This document shows positions 41,827 through 52,812 of a DNA stretch of 64,000 nucleotides, one piece after another. A program made the translations under genes and the position numbers. Every line of letters begins with the position of its first letter. The stretch's first letter is position 1. The stretch is from Wolfiporia cocos (taxonomy: Eukaryota; Basidiomycota; Agaricomycetes; Polyporales; Phaeolaceae), in the NCBI GenBank assembly GCA_029448655.1, contig JACCLO010000005.1, positions 1,736,001 to 1,800,000 of the forward strand, written 5' to 3'. Below the pieces are notes generated by a model. That model ran no database searches and was not told the origin of the DNA. It saw only the letters and a list, made by a program, of their open reading frames with translations.

Positions 41827-43462
41827 ATGTTCCGCAGGCGTACCGTCTATATTTTCCTCAGTCTCCTCGCCGCCGTGCTCGTCGGCACCGTCGTCGTCCT
41901 CTCGTCCATCTCCTACTACCTCGCCATCGACGCAAATGCCTACATCACCGAGCTCGAGCTTGATGCGCCCTTCAACGCCTCCGTCCCGTGGAACGCGACG
42001 GAGCATGGCAAGGTCGAGCGGATTCCCCGCATCCTCCACCAGACCTGGAAGTCGGAGACTCTGCCAGAGAAGTGGGTCGATGTGTCGCAAGGCTGTCGAG
42101 ACATGATGCCCGACTAGTGCGTGATCATCCGTCGACTATATGCGTCCTTATCGCTCACCCCGCCTCAGCGACTACATGCTGTGGACCGACGCGAGCTCGC
42201 GCGAGTTCATAGCCGAGCACTATCCATGGTTCCTGGAGACGTACGACGGTTACAAATATCCTATTCAGCGCGCGGACGTCATCCGCTACTTCATTCTCTA
42301 CCACTATGGAGGCATCTACCTGGACCTGGACATTGGGTGTCTGCGCCCATTGGACCCTCTCTTGGTGTACCCCGTCATCCTGGCGAAGACGATCCCTGTT
42401 GGCGTCTCGAATGATCTCATCTTTTCCGAGGCGCGACACCCGTTCATGGAGCAGACCATCCACGGCCTCATGGCGTTCGACCATAACTGGATTCTCAACT
42501 ACCCCACGGTCATGTTCAGCACCGGCCCCATGTTCGTCTCCGCGCAGTACGGGCTGTACACCTCCACGCACCCGACAACGCTTGCGCAGCCCGGTGGTGA
42601 AGTTCGCGTCCTGCCGAAAGCTCTGTACGGCAAGAACGCGAAGCCCGAGGAGGCGCCGCACTCGTTCTTCTCTCACTACTACGGATCTAGCTGGCACGCG
42701 GACGACGCTGCGTTCATTGGCTTCCTCGGCAAGTGGGGCAAGGGCCTGATGTGGGCCGGCCTGGTCGTCCTCGTTCTGGGCGTGATCCGACTCGCGTTGG
42801 CTCCGAACTCGAGGCGTCGCAAGTACCGTCTCAGGCGCATCGGCGGATACGAGGTGATGATGCCTCGCTGGGTGCAGCGCGACGGGCGGTGGTACTTGGA
42901 CCTCGGCTGGTTCGGGCTCCCCGCCTCATCGGGATCACAGCCGGCGTCACCTATTCTTCCAAGCGAGACATCGTCCGACGCCGACGAGGAAGAGGAGGTG
43001 CAACTTCTTCCGCTGTCCTTTGGGCCGCGATCGTCCTCGCCAGCACCCTCGGACGCCTCCTCGGCAGATGCGGTGTCCACATCATCTTGGCAACCACCGA
43101 GCAGCCGCTCGCCGCTTGCCGCCGTCCGGCGGGCAAGCACGCGCGTCATGACGAGCATCTTCGGCACTCCTGAGCCGCACCACCGCCAGCCCCGGACGCG
43201 CAGCCGCGGCGTGCTCTTCTTCCTGCCTGCATTCTTGTCAACGCAATCGCAGGAGATCCAGCTCCCACGCGGGCGCGGCCTCTCGCGCCCGCGCCTATCA
43301 GCCTCGCTTTCCCGCGCCTCGGCGCACCTGCCGCCGGAAAAACAGCCGTGTCCGGACGACGTCGAGGCGGGTGCGTTCCTGCCGGATCCCCCACCGCGCG
43401 CGCGCGGCGCAAGCTCAGGCTCGTCGTTCTCGTCCGTATCCTCGTCTACGACGCTCTCATGA
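41827..43462 (+). CDS. GT32-family glycosyltransferase (inositolphosphoceramide mannosyltransferase-like)
   Basis: Two exons (41827-42116, 42169-43462; 52-nt intron) give 527 residues. Type II membrane start MFRRRTVYIFLSLLAAVLVG, then the GT32 opening IPRILHQTWKSETLPEKW, sugar-nucleotide region YPIQRADVIRYFILYHYGGI and the DxD motif in YLDLDIGCLRPLDP. FSTGPMFVSAQYG and HSFFSHYYGSSWH follow, then a second membrane span (GLMWAGLVVLVLGVIRLALA). This matches the Sur1/Csh1/Imt1 type, which adds mannose (from GDP-Man) to inositolphosphoceramide in the Golgi; the assignment is by resemblance. Unusual is a ~220-residue C-terminal tail after the second span, rich in Ser, Pro, Arg and acidic runs (SSDADEEEEVQLLPL), with no known domain. 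Confidence 0.88.
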
Positions 43463-43981
43463 TGATCCGATCCGCACGCCATCTTGGGCCTGATGGCGCT
43501 GTACAGTAGAAAATGAAGTAAGAAGGAAACGATTCCGCGTGTATAAGGTTAGCGAACGCCTTTAATGGGACAGGGGCCGATGTGATACCCGGCTAGTACT
43601 AGTCACGACTGCTCTTGGACTTTCATCTTCGCACTCGGTCATTTCTTGGTTGCTCCTCTTACTTCGTGGCTGGCCCAAAGACACTCTAATACTAGACCCA
43701 GTAGCATATACCGCACATTATATCTATTCAAAAACAGAGCGCTCCTTCTCACATCCTCACCCGCCTGGGTACACTATTTCCAGCAGAGATATCGAAGACC
43801 GCTATCAGGAAGATTTTTGAGCAAGCATGTGCAATCCCACGACAGCCCTGAATCGGATAAGCGAATAACGCAGACGAATACATGGTGCTCGGTCCTAAGA
43901 TAGTCTGCGGGGTACGGATTTTCCCAACGAATTCATTCGCCAAGTTTCAGCGGATCCGGCATCATGGACGTTACCAAATTC
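43463..43981. other. Convergent intergenic region
   Basis: It lies between the stops of the GT32 gene (+) and the MFS gene (-). Short unrelated open frames only; no gene seen. Confidence 0.5.
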
Positions 43982-45948
43982 TCATGATCCTACAGACGCC
44001 GTCTTACGCCGAGCGAGGACCCTAGTACCTGCCGACAGCGCAAACATAGCCACGGCACTTGCGGCATAGGTGACGGACGGGCCGAAAGTCCAGTATGACG
44101 CACACGCTGCCACACACATCCCGATGTCAGAGCCACATATTCAGTTCGCATGAGAACGCTGGTGCAAACGAACGCACCGAGCAGTGGGCCGATGGCGCGC
44201 CCCAGCTGACCTGACGAGCGGAACTGGCCCAGCGCGCGGCCCTTCGCGAGCTGCGGATGCTCCTCGCGCGGCTTGCCCGTGTCCGCGTCGACGCCGTCGT
44301 CGCACTGCAGCGACGCGTACGCCGTGAGCGCGTTCACGACCGTCGCGGACGTGAACCCCATGCACACCGCGGCGGCCTGCAGGAGGCGGAGCGCGGCGCC
44401 CGGCCTGCTCGCCACGAAGGACGGCATGGCGGCGAGGAGCACGAGGCCGAGCGCGCAGCTCACGACCCCGCGGTGCGCCATGGCGCCCTCGCCCACCTTC
44501 GCGATGGACCGGCGCACGTAGCCGCCCTGCAGGAGGGCGCTGACGATGCCGATGCCGCCGATGAGGATGCCGTTCTGCCTGTTGTCCCAGTCAAAGACTG
44601 TCTACGCATGAGCCTCGGATGCACGGGCGGATATGAATGGACACGCACGGTCATATGTCAGGAAGGTGAGCGTGAATTCGACGCCAGAGAAAACGCCAAG
44701 GAACAGAAAGTGCAGCCTCCGGAGGGTTTTCAAAAGAGCGAGCCGTTGCTCAACGCTGACAGCAGGCGCAGAGTGAGACTCGCCAGACTCGCCAGCCTTG
44801 GACGTCTGTTCAGGCTCCTTCTCTGTCAAGTCCTGCTTCGTTTTTTCTGGTGCTTGAGCGCGCTTGCCTCTGGTCTCCGGAAGCGCCACCGCCAAGAAGA
44901 TCGTCTCGAGCACAAGCAGGACCAGAGTCAGCAGCGCGGGGGTTGCATACACATTAAGTTCGATTCCAGAAGCCGTGAATGATGGAGGCAGAGGCCTCGA
45001 TGCGAAGTACGCGCCAATGGGAGGGCCAATGCAAAAACATATTGCGAATGCGATCCCAACGTGGGCGAGGGCCTTTGCCCGCGTTGCAGGAGTTGACACG
45101 TCGGACAGTATGGCACTTCATACGAGCCATAAGATAAGCAACAGACCTGTCCAATCAAGCAGTGGAGCCTACATAGCGAGCTGCACATTGCCTTCGCTCA
45201 GGCCACCGACTACACGCGACAACATGTAGGAAGCAAATGTTGTAGACTTGACCCAGCTATGTTACGCTATAATCAGTGCATGTCAAAGACATCTGAAAGG
45301 TCAGCGTACATCAGTGCAGACAATATGTTTCCGACCATGGTGAGCAACAGGATTTTCTTGCGTCCATGTTTGTCACTCAACGATCCAATATGGGGAGAAA
45401 TGAACCTATGGCGGGCATGTTAAGTCACAACCAGGCTGTAAAATAAACGTGCAGCCTACCATTGCAGTATCCTGTTCATACATTGCTCCCAGTCACTTTC
45501 GCGCATCAGACGATACGAGAGATGTGCCACTTACGAGAAGATGGACCCCATTAGGCCGCCTGAGTAGGTTCAACATCGGGCTAAGTTGTCCTATTTTACG
45601 ATCCCACTCACCGAGAAGTACTACATCCCATCTTTGAGGATTTGATGTCGGCTTGTACAGCAGGCCGCGAACAGCAGAGACAAAGTACAAGGTGCGCGAA
45701 AGAAAGCCTGACGGATCAGACGCTTCCCGCTGCAAGTAACACCATCGTAAACCGAGCAATGTATTGATTGTAACAAGCCTACCTTGGTATACCATTCAAT
45801 GATACGCGGGAATAGGGGAAGCGGTATAGTGAACGCTATGGCAAGCGCGGCATGCTGAATCCAATCTGATAACTCCACCAGCTGGCATGCACGTACCAAA
45901 TAGATCGAGCACGAGAGACAAAAAGACGACTCTTTCGACCTTCGCCAT
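43982..45948 (-). CDS. Major facilitator superfamily transporter (MFSD10/TETRAN-like)
   Basis: Multi-exon MFS antiporter-type protein. It starts MAKVERVVFLSLVLDLF and splices to AFTIPLPLFPRIIEWYTK, the first helix pattern. The MFS signature after helix 2 appears as FISPHIGSLSDKHGRKK (about 45360-45410). Helices 4-6 include SYMLSRVVGGLSEGNVQLAI, ATRAKALAHVGIAFAICFCI and YATPALLTLVLLVLETIFLA, followed by a central charged loop (KTKQDLTEKEPEQTSKAGES). The C-terminal half contains RRLHFLFLGVFSGVEFTLTF and GLVLLAAMPSFV. The last intron (phase 1, gtgcgt) removes what would be a non-membrane tail and joins GPLL to ACASYWTFGPSVTYAASAVA, ending TASVGS with TGA at 43982-43984. Substrate unknown; animal relatives move organic anions and drugs. 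Intron borders in the N-terminal third are approximate. Confidence 0.85.
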
Positions 45949-46372
45949 GTCGAGGTGATCCGATTGTTTGACTATCAAAGCCAACTACGAGAAAAATTAG
46001 CAATTTAAGGGGAGAGAGAGAAATGGTGACGGTCGTAGTGAAGGAACGGCAGAGGTCGATCCAGTGCGGCCTCAATGAGCTTGTAATCTCCGGGGTCGAA
46101 GCTGCCGCCTTCTTAGGATGATCATCATGTCATTCAGACTCCTGGATGATACATAATGTCATGTTTCAGGCCTCAGCAGGCTGGGCGCTGCCTCAAGTGT
46201 AGACATGGCTAGCTGATTTCTAGGAGGCCGCATATCAAATTACTGAATCGCTGACCGTCATACGCAACGTTTCATAACATTCACGTAAACTAAACATATT
46301 GGTGTACACATGTATTCCGCGGGGATCGCTGTGTTTGTGATTTCGGTGGAGGGCGCATCTGTATGTCACGAT
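45949..46372. other. Intergenic region
   Basis: It lies between the 5' end of the MFS gene and the 3' end of PUS7, both on the minus strand. No gene or repeat is seen. Confidence 0.5.
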
Positions 46373-49300
46373 CTACTCAGCCTCCTCTCCTCCGTCCTCG
46401 TTGACCGTCCTGTATTTCTGGTCTTCTGATGCTTGTGTTAGCGATGTTTGGTAGTGGGAGCTTGTTTCTGTCTTGGTGACCTCCCGCAATGCCATAGTTG
46501 CATACGCTGCTGTCCCCAATGTGAGTTGAATCTGCAGAGCCAAGAACTTGCCATCCTCCACGATCGCCGGCGGATCGAAGCCCAGCAGCTTATCCTCATC
46601 GGCCTGAGCTAGGGCTACGTCTGGGTCTGTGTATCTGAGCACAGACCATGAGAGCTCCTTGGGCATGTGCATTATCTTGCGGTACGAGCCGCCCAGGCTG
46701 TACTCCCTGTTCAGGCAAAATTACGATCAGCAGTGAAGCGTAGCGGAGACGAACTCATTTCTGACTTTTGTTTGCGCACGAAGTTGTCTGGATCCAGACC
46801 GTCTGTCTTCAGGAACTGCCTGTATCGCTCCCCTAAAGCACCACCGGGGAATGCCACATCTCTTCCAGGCAGTGGCATAATGACATCGAAAATGGTGTAT
46901 TTGTCGACGTCTTCCGCTGTCAGGGTCTTGACCTTCGGTAGCTCCCAGGGTTTCCGTGACCGCTTGCTGCGCCTACCAGAACCCTCGTCATCGCCTACGC
47001 CACATCGAACATGAGTGCGAGCGCAGTGGGGCACTAGACTCAGGCGCTAGGACTGACCGATATCTTTGTCCCCCGCCGGCATCTCGCCATCGATGCCGTC
47101 TGCTGTAGCCTCCTGGTCTTCTTCCACAGAATTGTTAGACGACTCAGTTTCAAATACCAGGTCTCCCACCACGGGCTTCTCTGCTCCGTGCATCTTGATA
47201 CGCTCGGAGACGATGGCGTTCCACACATAGGACTGGTACGCATGCACGTACATGAGACGAAGGTTCCTGGGAATCTGCACTACATGCACTTAGCATTGGA
47301 CAACGCTCTTACTAGAGGGCGGTCTGAAGACGTACGGTAGAGAGCGCACCCATGGCATTCCGCGTTTCCCCACCCTGCTTCTTGTAGCTCTCGAGGATGC
47401 AACGTTCCGCAACGACACGTCTGGGCATGAGCTCAAGTGCCTTGTCCAAGTCCCCGTCAACGAGCCAGGCGTTCCGTGCGACGGCCACATCCGGATGTTC
47501 GCCTGGTCTGTTGCGCAGAATGAGCGAGACAGCTCTATGCCAGTCTGACTTCAGGAGAGCAAGTCCAATGGAATGGGTCGGAATGGACGCGGTTCCAAAT
47601 CGCTGCATGCCTATCTCCAGCACGTCAGCTCGTAGTGAATGACTGGATGTACGGCAAGCAATACCATAATAGTTAATGAACCCCTTCGTCTTGATGGTAT
47701 TCATCGCCCGGTCGAGCGTCTCCATTGAGTCGACTTGCACATTCCTGAGCAACTATGAACACTTCATGCGCATCCACAGCAGAACACACACCTGAGAGTG
47801 ATAACGAAGGCGTTTCCCTTCAGCATCCCCAGCTCCAAGCTGGCCTTGCGGTAGTTGAAATCCGCGATGCGTATGCCTCGCTCTCCACGGCGCGTCAACG
47901 CCTCCTCGACAGTACGGCGGCCAGTTATCCCGTTAGCCAGGTTCCACACATCCTCGACAGTCTTGTTCCCTCGGCGCAGGGAGACGCGCTGAACTGTGAC
48001 ACCGCGCTTGTCCTTGGTACCCGCTACTGAGAGATCCTTGACGTTGACGTGCAGGACGCGGGAAATGTGCGCGAGTGCGTCCTGAGTGTCTCGATTGGTC
48101 TTCTGCATGGTAAAATGGATGTAGGGAGGGTATGTTCCTCTTTCGGGTCTCTCTCCCCGTCCTTTGATACCACTCGGTCACAGACAACTCATGAACTAGA
48201 CGGATGATACGAACCTCCCCTTCCACCGCGGCCGCCACCACGGCCGCCGCCACGACCACCACCCCGTTTTGACCACTTAATGATTATTCGAGAGCCTTCA
48301 TCACCGGCAGGGGCACTTGGATCCGTCTCCGAATCCAGCTTTCCGCCAAACAGCTCTCGGATCGCCTGATGCACTCCTGTGCGCGTCGTCTTGTCCGCAA
48401 TTGGCTAGCCAGCGTTGTAATGGTCAGATCGCATTGCAAAGGAGAGGTAGCGGACATGGCGAGACAGACATCAGTGCACACTCTGCGGAGGTCCTCCCGC
48501 ACACCAGGTCTCCCGCCCCGTCCGCCGCCCCGGCCCCCACGTCCACCTCTTCCACCGCGCCCACCACGGCCCCTGCCGTGTTTACCCCTGCCTTGCTTTT
48601 CTGGTTCTTCCTTGGGAGTCTCGATAGCAGCCGACGAATCCTCTCCCTCAGGCGTGTCGTTTGCTTCAGGGAGTTTTGACTGCCGACCTCCCCAGCCGCT
48701 GTCGCTCACAAACGGCGGCTCGGGACCTTCGAGGAAGAGTTCCTTGACCTTAGTGATAACCTCCTCGGAAAGGAAAGGTGCCAGTGTTGTGTTGAACCGG
48801 TCAGGCCATGGTTCTGTTTCTGTAGCTGGCGCGGTGTCTTTCGCCTGGTCATCCCTTGCAGCTTCAGACTGTATGGCATCCGTCGCAGAACCGGCAATTT
48901 GCGTCTTGTCCTCTTCAGGAGTCTCTTTGACCTGCGCACTGGTAGTAGCTTCAGTACCTTTTGCATCGCCTTCCGCGGAAGGTTGACCGGCCGCGGTGGT
49001 GGTCTCCTCTGGGACAGCATCATTAGTCTTCACGGCATCCTTCTTCTTCAAGGACTCGGGTTTGTCCAACGACTTGAGATGTATCACATTGCTGTCCAAG
49101 TCTACTTCAAAAACCAGGAAGTCCGTGAATCTGCGCACCGATGAGTGGTCGTTTTCATGCAAGTCGCGTGCACGCACCTCTGCTTGATGATCCCTTCAAT
49201 CTTGGGAACATCGTAACCCACGTACTCAGAGATACCAACGTCTGTCTCCATGATACGCAGCATAGAGCCGTCATCCGTGTAGATAGGTGCGGGTGCACCG

Positions 49301-49566
49301 AGCAACGCGTGGCTGGGAGGCAGCATAGGCTCTTCATCTTCAGTCTCTAGCTTGGATGTCGCGTTTTCAGTTTCTGGCTTGGATATCGCATTTTCAGTCT
49401 CTGGCTTGGATGTCGCATTTGCAGGCTGCTCAGAGAATTTGGTATCCTCCGTGGTATCCATGTGGGTCTCGTTCACAGCATTTTCTTCAGTTTTGACCCG
49501 TTTCGGCGAAGGACCCTCGTCATCGTCCTCGCGGGGGCGGGTTTTGCTTTTGGGTGAGGAAGACAT
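46373..49566 (-). CDS. PUS7: Multisubstrate tRNA/snRNA/mRNA pseudouridine synthase Pus7 with RGG insertions
   Basis: TruD-family enzyme that converts uridine to pseudouridine in tRNA, U2 snRNA and mRNA. It starts MSSSPKSKTRPREDDDEGPS and carries three 9-residue repeats of the SKPETENA type, then VGISEYVGYDVPKIEGIIKQ. The catalytic motif is LSVAGTKDKRGVTVQRVSLR (Asp of TKDKR, about 47980-48030), followed by FNYRKASLELGMLKGNAFVI and FINYYG-MQRFGTASIPTHSIG, which is continuous only when the 54-nt intron at 47611-47664 is removed. The C-terminal half has NLRLMYVHAYQSYVWNAIVS, IFDVIMPLPGRDVAFPGGAL and SYRKIMHMPKELSW. Two Gly/Arg-rich blocks (GRGKHGRGRGGRGGRGGRGG at about 48510-48590; KRGGGRGGGRGGGRGGRGGS at about 48215-48270) interrupt the N-terminal half and resemble RNA-binding RGG/GAR motifs, which yeast Pus7 lacks as far as I recall. 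Confidence 0.93.
49340..49420 (-). repeat. Three-copy 27-bp coding minisatellite in PUS7
   Basis: Units at 49340-49366, 49367-49393 and 49394-49420, differing at a few positions, encode ATSKPETEN, AISKPETEN and ATSKLETED-like nonapeptides in the disordered N-terminus. Confidence 0.9.
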
Positions 49567-49806
49567 GAGAGTAATCGAGAACAGAGATTAGATCGAGTTG
49601 GGCGGCGCCTAAGCGAGATCAGATCGAATACATCAAATTCGTTCAAAATCCTTGGGCGCCAACCGCGCTTCAGCCCAAGCAGAAGCAGGTATGTGCACCA
49701 AGCGGGTGCGGTGTTCGCGATTAACAATATCTGATAGAATGTGTCAAGGCCATTGTATCCATCTTGCTTTCTTCGATCGCTCTTCCAGGCCCTGCTCATA
49801 GTTGCA

Positions 49807-50744
49807 ATGCCATCGACGCACCTCCAGACATACGCCCAGAGGGCCCAGAAACACGCCAACCCTGCGGCGAAGGCGCTCCTGGAGACCATCGAGCGCAAAA
49901 AGAGCAATCTCTGCGTCAGTGTCGATGTCACCAAGCAGGCCGACTTTTTGCGTATCATCGATGTCGTCGGGCCGTACATCTGTCTGGTCAAGGTGTGTCC
50001 ACTGCCCAGCGATCTCATCCCTCGATGTCCAAGACTCATTGGTTTCCAAGACCCATATTGACATCATTGAAGACTTTGAGCCCTCGCTTATTGACAGGCT
50101 GAAGGAGCTGAGCGAAAAACACGACTTCCTCATCTTCGAGGACAGGAAGTTTGCCGACATCGGTCCGCACCCATCTATCAATCTCTTCTTCATTCCATTC
50201 ACACATTTCCACAGGGAATACCGTCGCGCTCCAATACTCCAGCGGCGTCTACAAAATCGCCAGCTGGTCGCACATCACCAACGCGCACCCTGTGCCAGGA
50301 CCAGGCATCATCTCCGGCCTCGCCTCCGTTGGGCAGCCGCTCGGGCGCGGGCTGCTCCTCCTCGCAGAAATGAGCTCCAAGGGTAACCTCGCGACAGGCG
50401 CATACACCGCCAACGCCGTGCATATGGCGCGCACGCACCGCGACTTCGTCGTCGGGTTCATCGCGATGCGTCGCATGGAGAGCGTTCCTACCCCCGACGC
50501 GAGCGTCGTGGACGAAGACGAGGACTTCCTCGTGCTGACGCCCGGTGTGGGGCTGGATGTGAAGGGGGATGCGATGGGCCAGCAGTACAGAACCCCGCGG
50601 GAGGTCGTGTTTGAGTCCGGGTGTGATGTCATCATTGTAGGGCGGGGAATTTATGGGAAGGGGAGCGATGCTGAGGTACAGGCGCAGGCGGAGAGGTATC
50701 GCAAGGAGGGGTGGGCGGCATATGAAGATCGTATCTCTACATGA
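49807..50744 (+). CDS. URA3: Orotidine-5'-phosphate decarboxylase
   Basis: Last step of UMP synthesis. Exons 49807-49992, 50051-50162 and 50215-50744 sum to 828 nt, giving 275 residues. It starts [20 protein letters not shown], then [20 protein letters not shown], the catalytic signature [20 protein letters not shown] (Lys and Asp of DRKFAD), [39 protein letters not shown] and the phosphate-binding end [20 protein letters not shown] with [15 protein letters not shown]. An in-frame acidic run ([11 protein letters not shown]) precedes the phosphate loop. The start codon lies 240 bp from that of PUS7, transcribed the other way. Introns fall after LVK and within the DIG codon, so both splice junctions bracket the catalytic motif. 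Confidence 0.97.
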
Positions 50745-50924
50745 CGGAATCGTGTTATGATGCGTCTCACACAAAAGTGGATCTCATTCTTGCGCACTGT
50801 TCGAGAGCTCAATGATAATCCAGAACTCGCTCGTGTTCGTGTATGATACAAATCGCATCCTATCGATACATTCAAAGCAAGGTCGTAGTGCGCCGGATGC
50901 GCCGAGATGAACTTTCCCTTCGTG

Positions 50925-52634
50925 TCATTGTCCTTTCCCGTTCTCCTCTGCTGCTTTCCTCTCTTCCTCCTCCTTCGCCTCGCGCTCCTCCGCCTCAACG
51001 ATCTCGATGTCGAGCGGGTATGTCAGGATAGCAGCAACGCCCGACAACTGATTCAATTCTATAACAAAGCCGCATGTTAGGGTGCAGATTGTAGGCTGCA
51101 GTTGAGAGATGCTCACGTTGCCCAGACTCGTGCATACTTGAGAAAATGACCACCTCTCCGCCCCGCTCGCGCACGCTCTCAACAAGTGAGACGAATTTTT
51201 TGCGCAACGCAGCATCATTTGAACTGTCGGCGGGTGTCAACATAAGCTTCATTCCCGTACACATAATAAGTCGCTCACCGGAACAGCTCATCTGAGATGA
51301 GCAGCGTGCCAACAGCGCCACGATCTGCCGCCAGTATGACATGCTCTGGGCCGTACCACGCGCGCATCTCGTCCGTTCCGAGCATTTTATGGAACCTACA
51401 GGATGCAGGCATGCGGTGAGCGCCCGCTTCAATTATGACACTGGACGACATACTTGTCGAGCATGATGCCCTCCCTCGCGAACTTCGTCTCCTTGAGCTG
51501 CGAGACGATCTACCACCCCCCCGGTCAGCATCTGACGCGATCGCCATCCGCTGCTTATCAGCGTACCTCCGGACTTTGAAGCACTTCCACCAAGCTATGC
51601 ACATGTGGGCTGTTCACATGCACTTTCAAGAACTTGTTGCGCGCACCGAGCAGGGCCTTGTTCCCCGTGCGGCTCGCCTCCGACATGATGTAGTCGTATA
51701 CCCCGTCGCGCACCCAACCCGGGGAGGCGATCACGATGGCACGCAGCGATGGGTTAGCGTATGGGATGTGTCGGAGGAAAGAGGAGTATAGCGTGGAATA
51801 GAACCGGGAGAGGCCCTGTGATGCACGTACGCATGAGTGGGGTGCGAGAGCAAGATGGCGGCGCAATTGTTCGCACCTTCTCATGTGCAGAGGAGCCGGT
51901 CGCGATCTTTCGAGGGATAGGAACCTCTAATCGCTGCAGGATCACGGTCATATGCTCGGAGAGCAGGCAAAATATCGCCGTTCCTGCAACCCCAAACTCA
52001 GGGCACGGGCAGACTGCACACCGTATGTGATCCGCACCTTCTCCACAAACAACCGCGCCGACCTCCGCGCCTCTGCCGGGTACGCAGCTCTCCTGCACCC
52101 TGTCCAGCGCGATGCTATCCCAGCCATCCGCCTTCTCTATGCGCACATCACGGTTCACCTCCAGGTCGAGCGTGTGGAACGCGCCCATCTTCACATGGGG
52201 ATTCTCTGACGTCACGCGGCCAGTGATATGCAGCGCCGCAGTCGAGCTCTGCGGGCTGCTGGAGGACTCGGCGGCTTGTGCGAGATCGCCCGCCGGCGCG
52301 GACGTCGACGGGGCCCAGGTGACGCGCGTGACGGCCAGGGTGAGGTTCAGGCGGACTCGGTGGGACTCGGTGGACCCGGTTGCGGAGACGTTCTGCACAC
52401 GGCGGATCGCTGGCGCGCGCACTGAGTCTCCCTGGGCCCCGTGAGCGCGTTAGCCGAGCGCGGAGATCATACAGACACACCTCCTGTATGAGATTGTATA
52501 GGTGCCACATATCCTCGTCGTCTTCCGGACGAAGAGTAACATGGCCCTGTTCAATGTGAGGGTCCGCAGCTAGGCATCACTCCGTTTGCACGCACCGCGC
52601 CATTCTTGTCGACGTATTTGTTGACGAGCTTCAT
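50925..52634 (-). CDS. DOM34: Pelota/Dom34 ribosome-rescue factor
   Basis: eRF1-like protein that, with Hbs1, dissociates ribosomes stalled on mRNA (no-go and nonstop decay). It starts [13 protein letters not shown], splices to [20 protein letters not shown] and [17 protein letters not shown], forming the Sm-fold N-domain. The middle domain includes [20 protein letters not shown] and [16 protein letters not shown]; the GGQ motif of eRF1 is absent as expected. [40 protein letters not shown] and [20 protein letters not shown] follow. The C-domain has [33 protein letters not shown] and [20 protein letters not shown] (rebuilt across introns), and ends with an acidic/basic tail ([15 protein letters not shown]). 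The start codon lies only 178 bp from that of the divergent PLP1 gene. Confidence 0.94.
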
Positions 52635-52812
52635 GGTGATAGAGTCAGAAGTGGTGACTGAGGACCGCCGCCGTCATTATATGATCATGTCTATCAACAC
52701 ATCCGAGTCCGAGTCCGATCGCCGATCGCAGTAAGCGCTAATCGCTCCGAGCGAACAAGCGCCCTAAGGAAGGCGCCACCTCAGGGCCTTATGCTTGTCC
52801 AACGCCAGTAAA

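Noticed and set aside
42679..43482. Long minus-strand ORF over the GT32 tail
   Set aside because: It lies antisense to a GC-rich Ser/Arg coding region. It is a shadow of codon bias, with no recognisable domain.
45949..45984. Extended N-terminus of the MFS transporter
   Set aside because: The extension depends on a TTG start. The first ATG (45948) precedes the first membrane helix directly.
48369..48986. Plus-strand Pro/Arg-rich ORF over PUS7
   Set aside because: It is the antisense reading of the Gly/Arg-repeat coding sequence.
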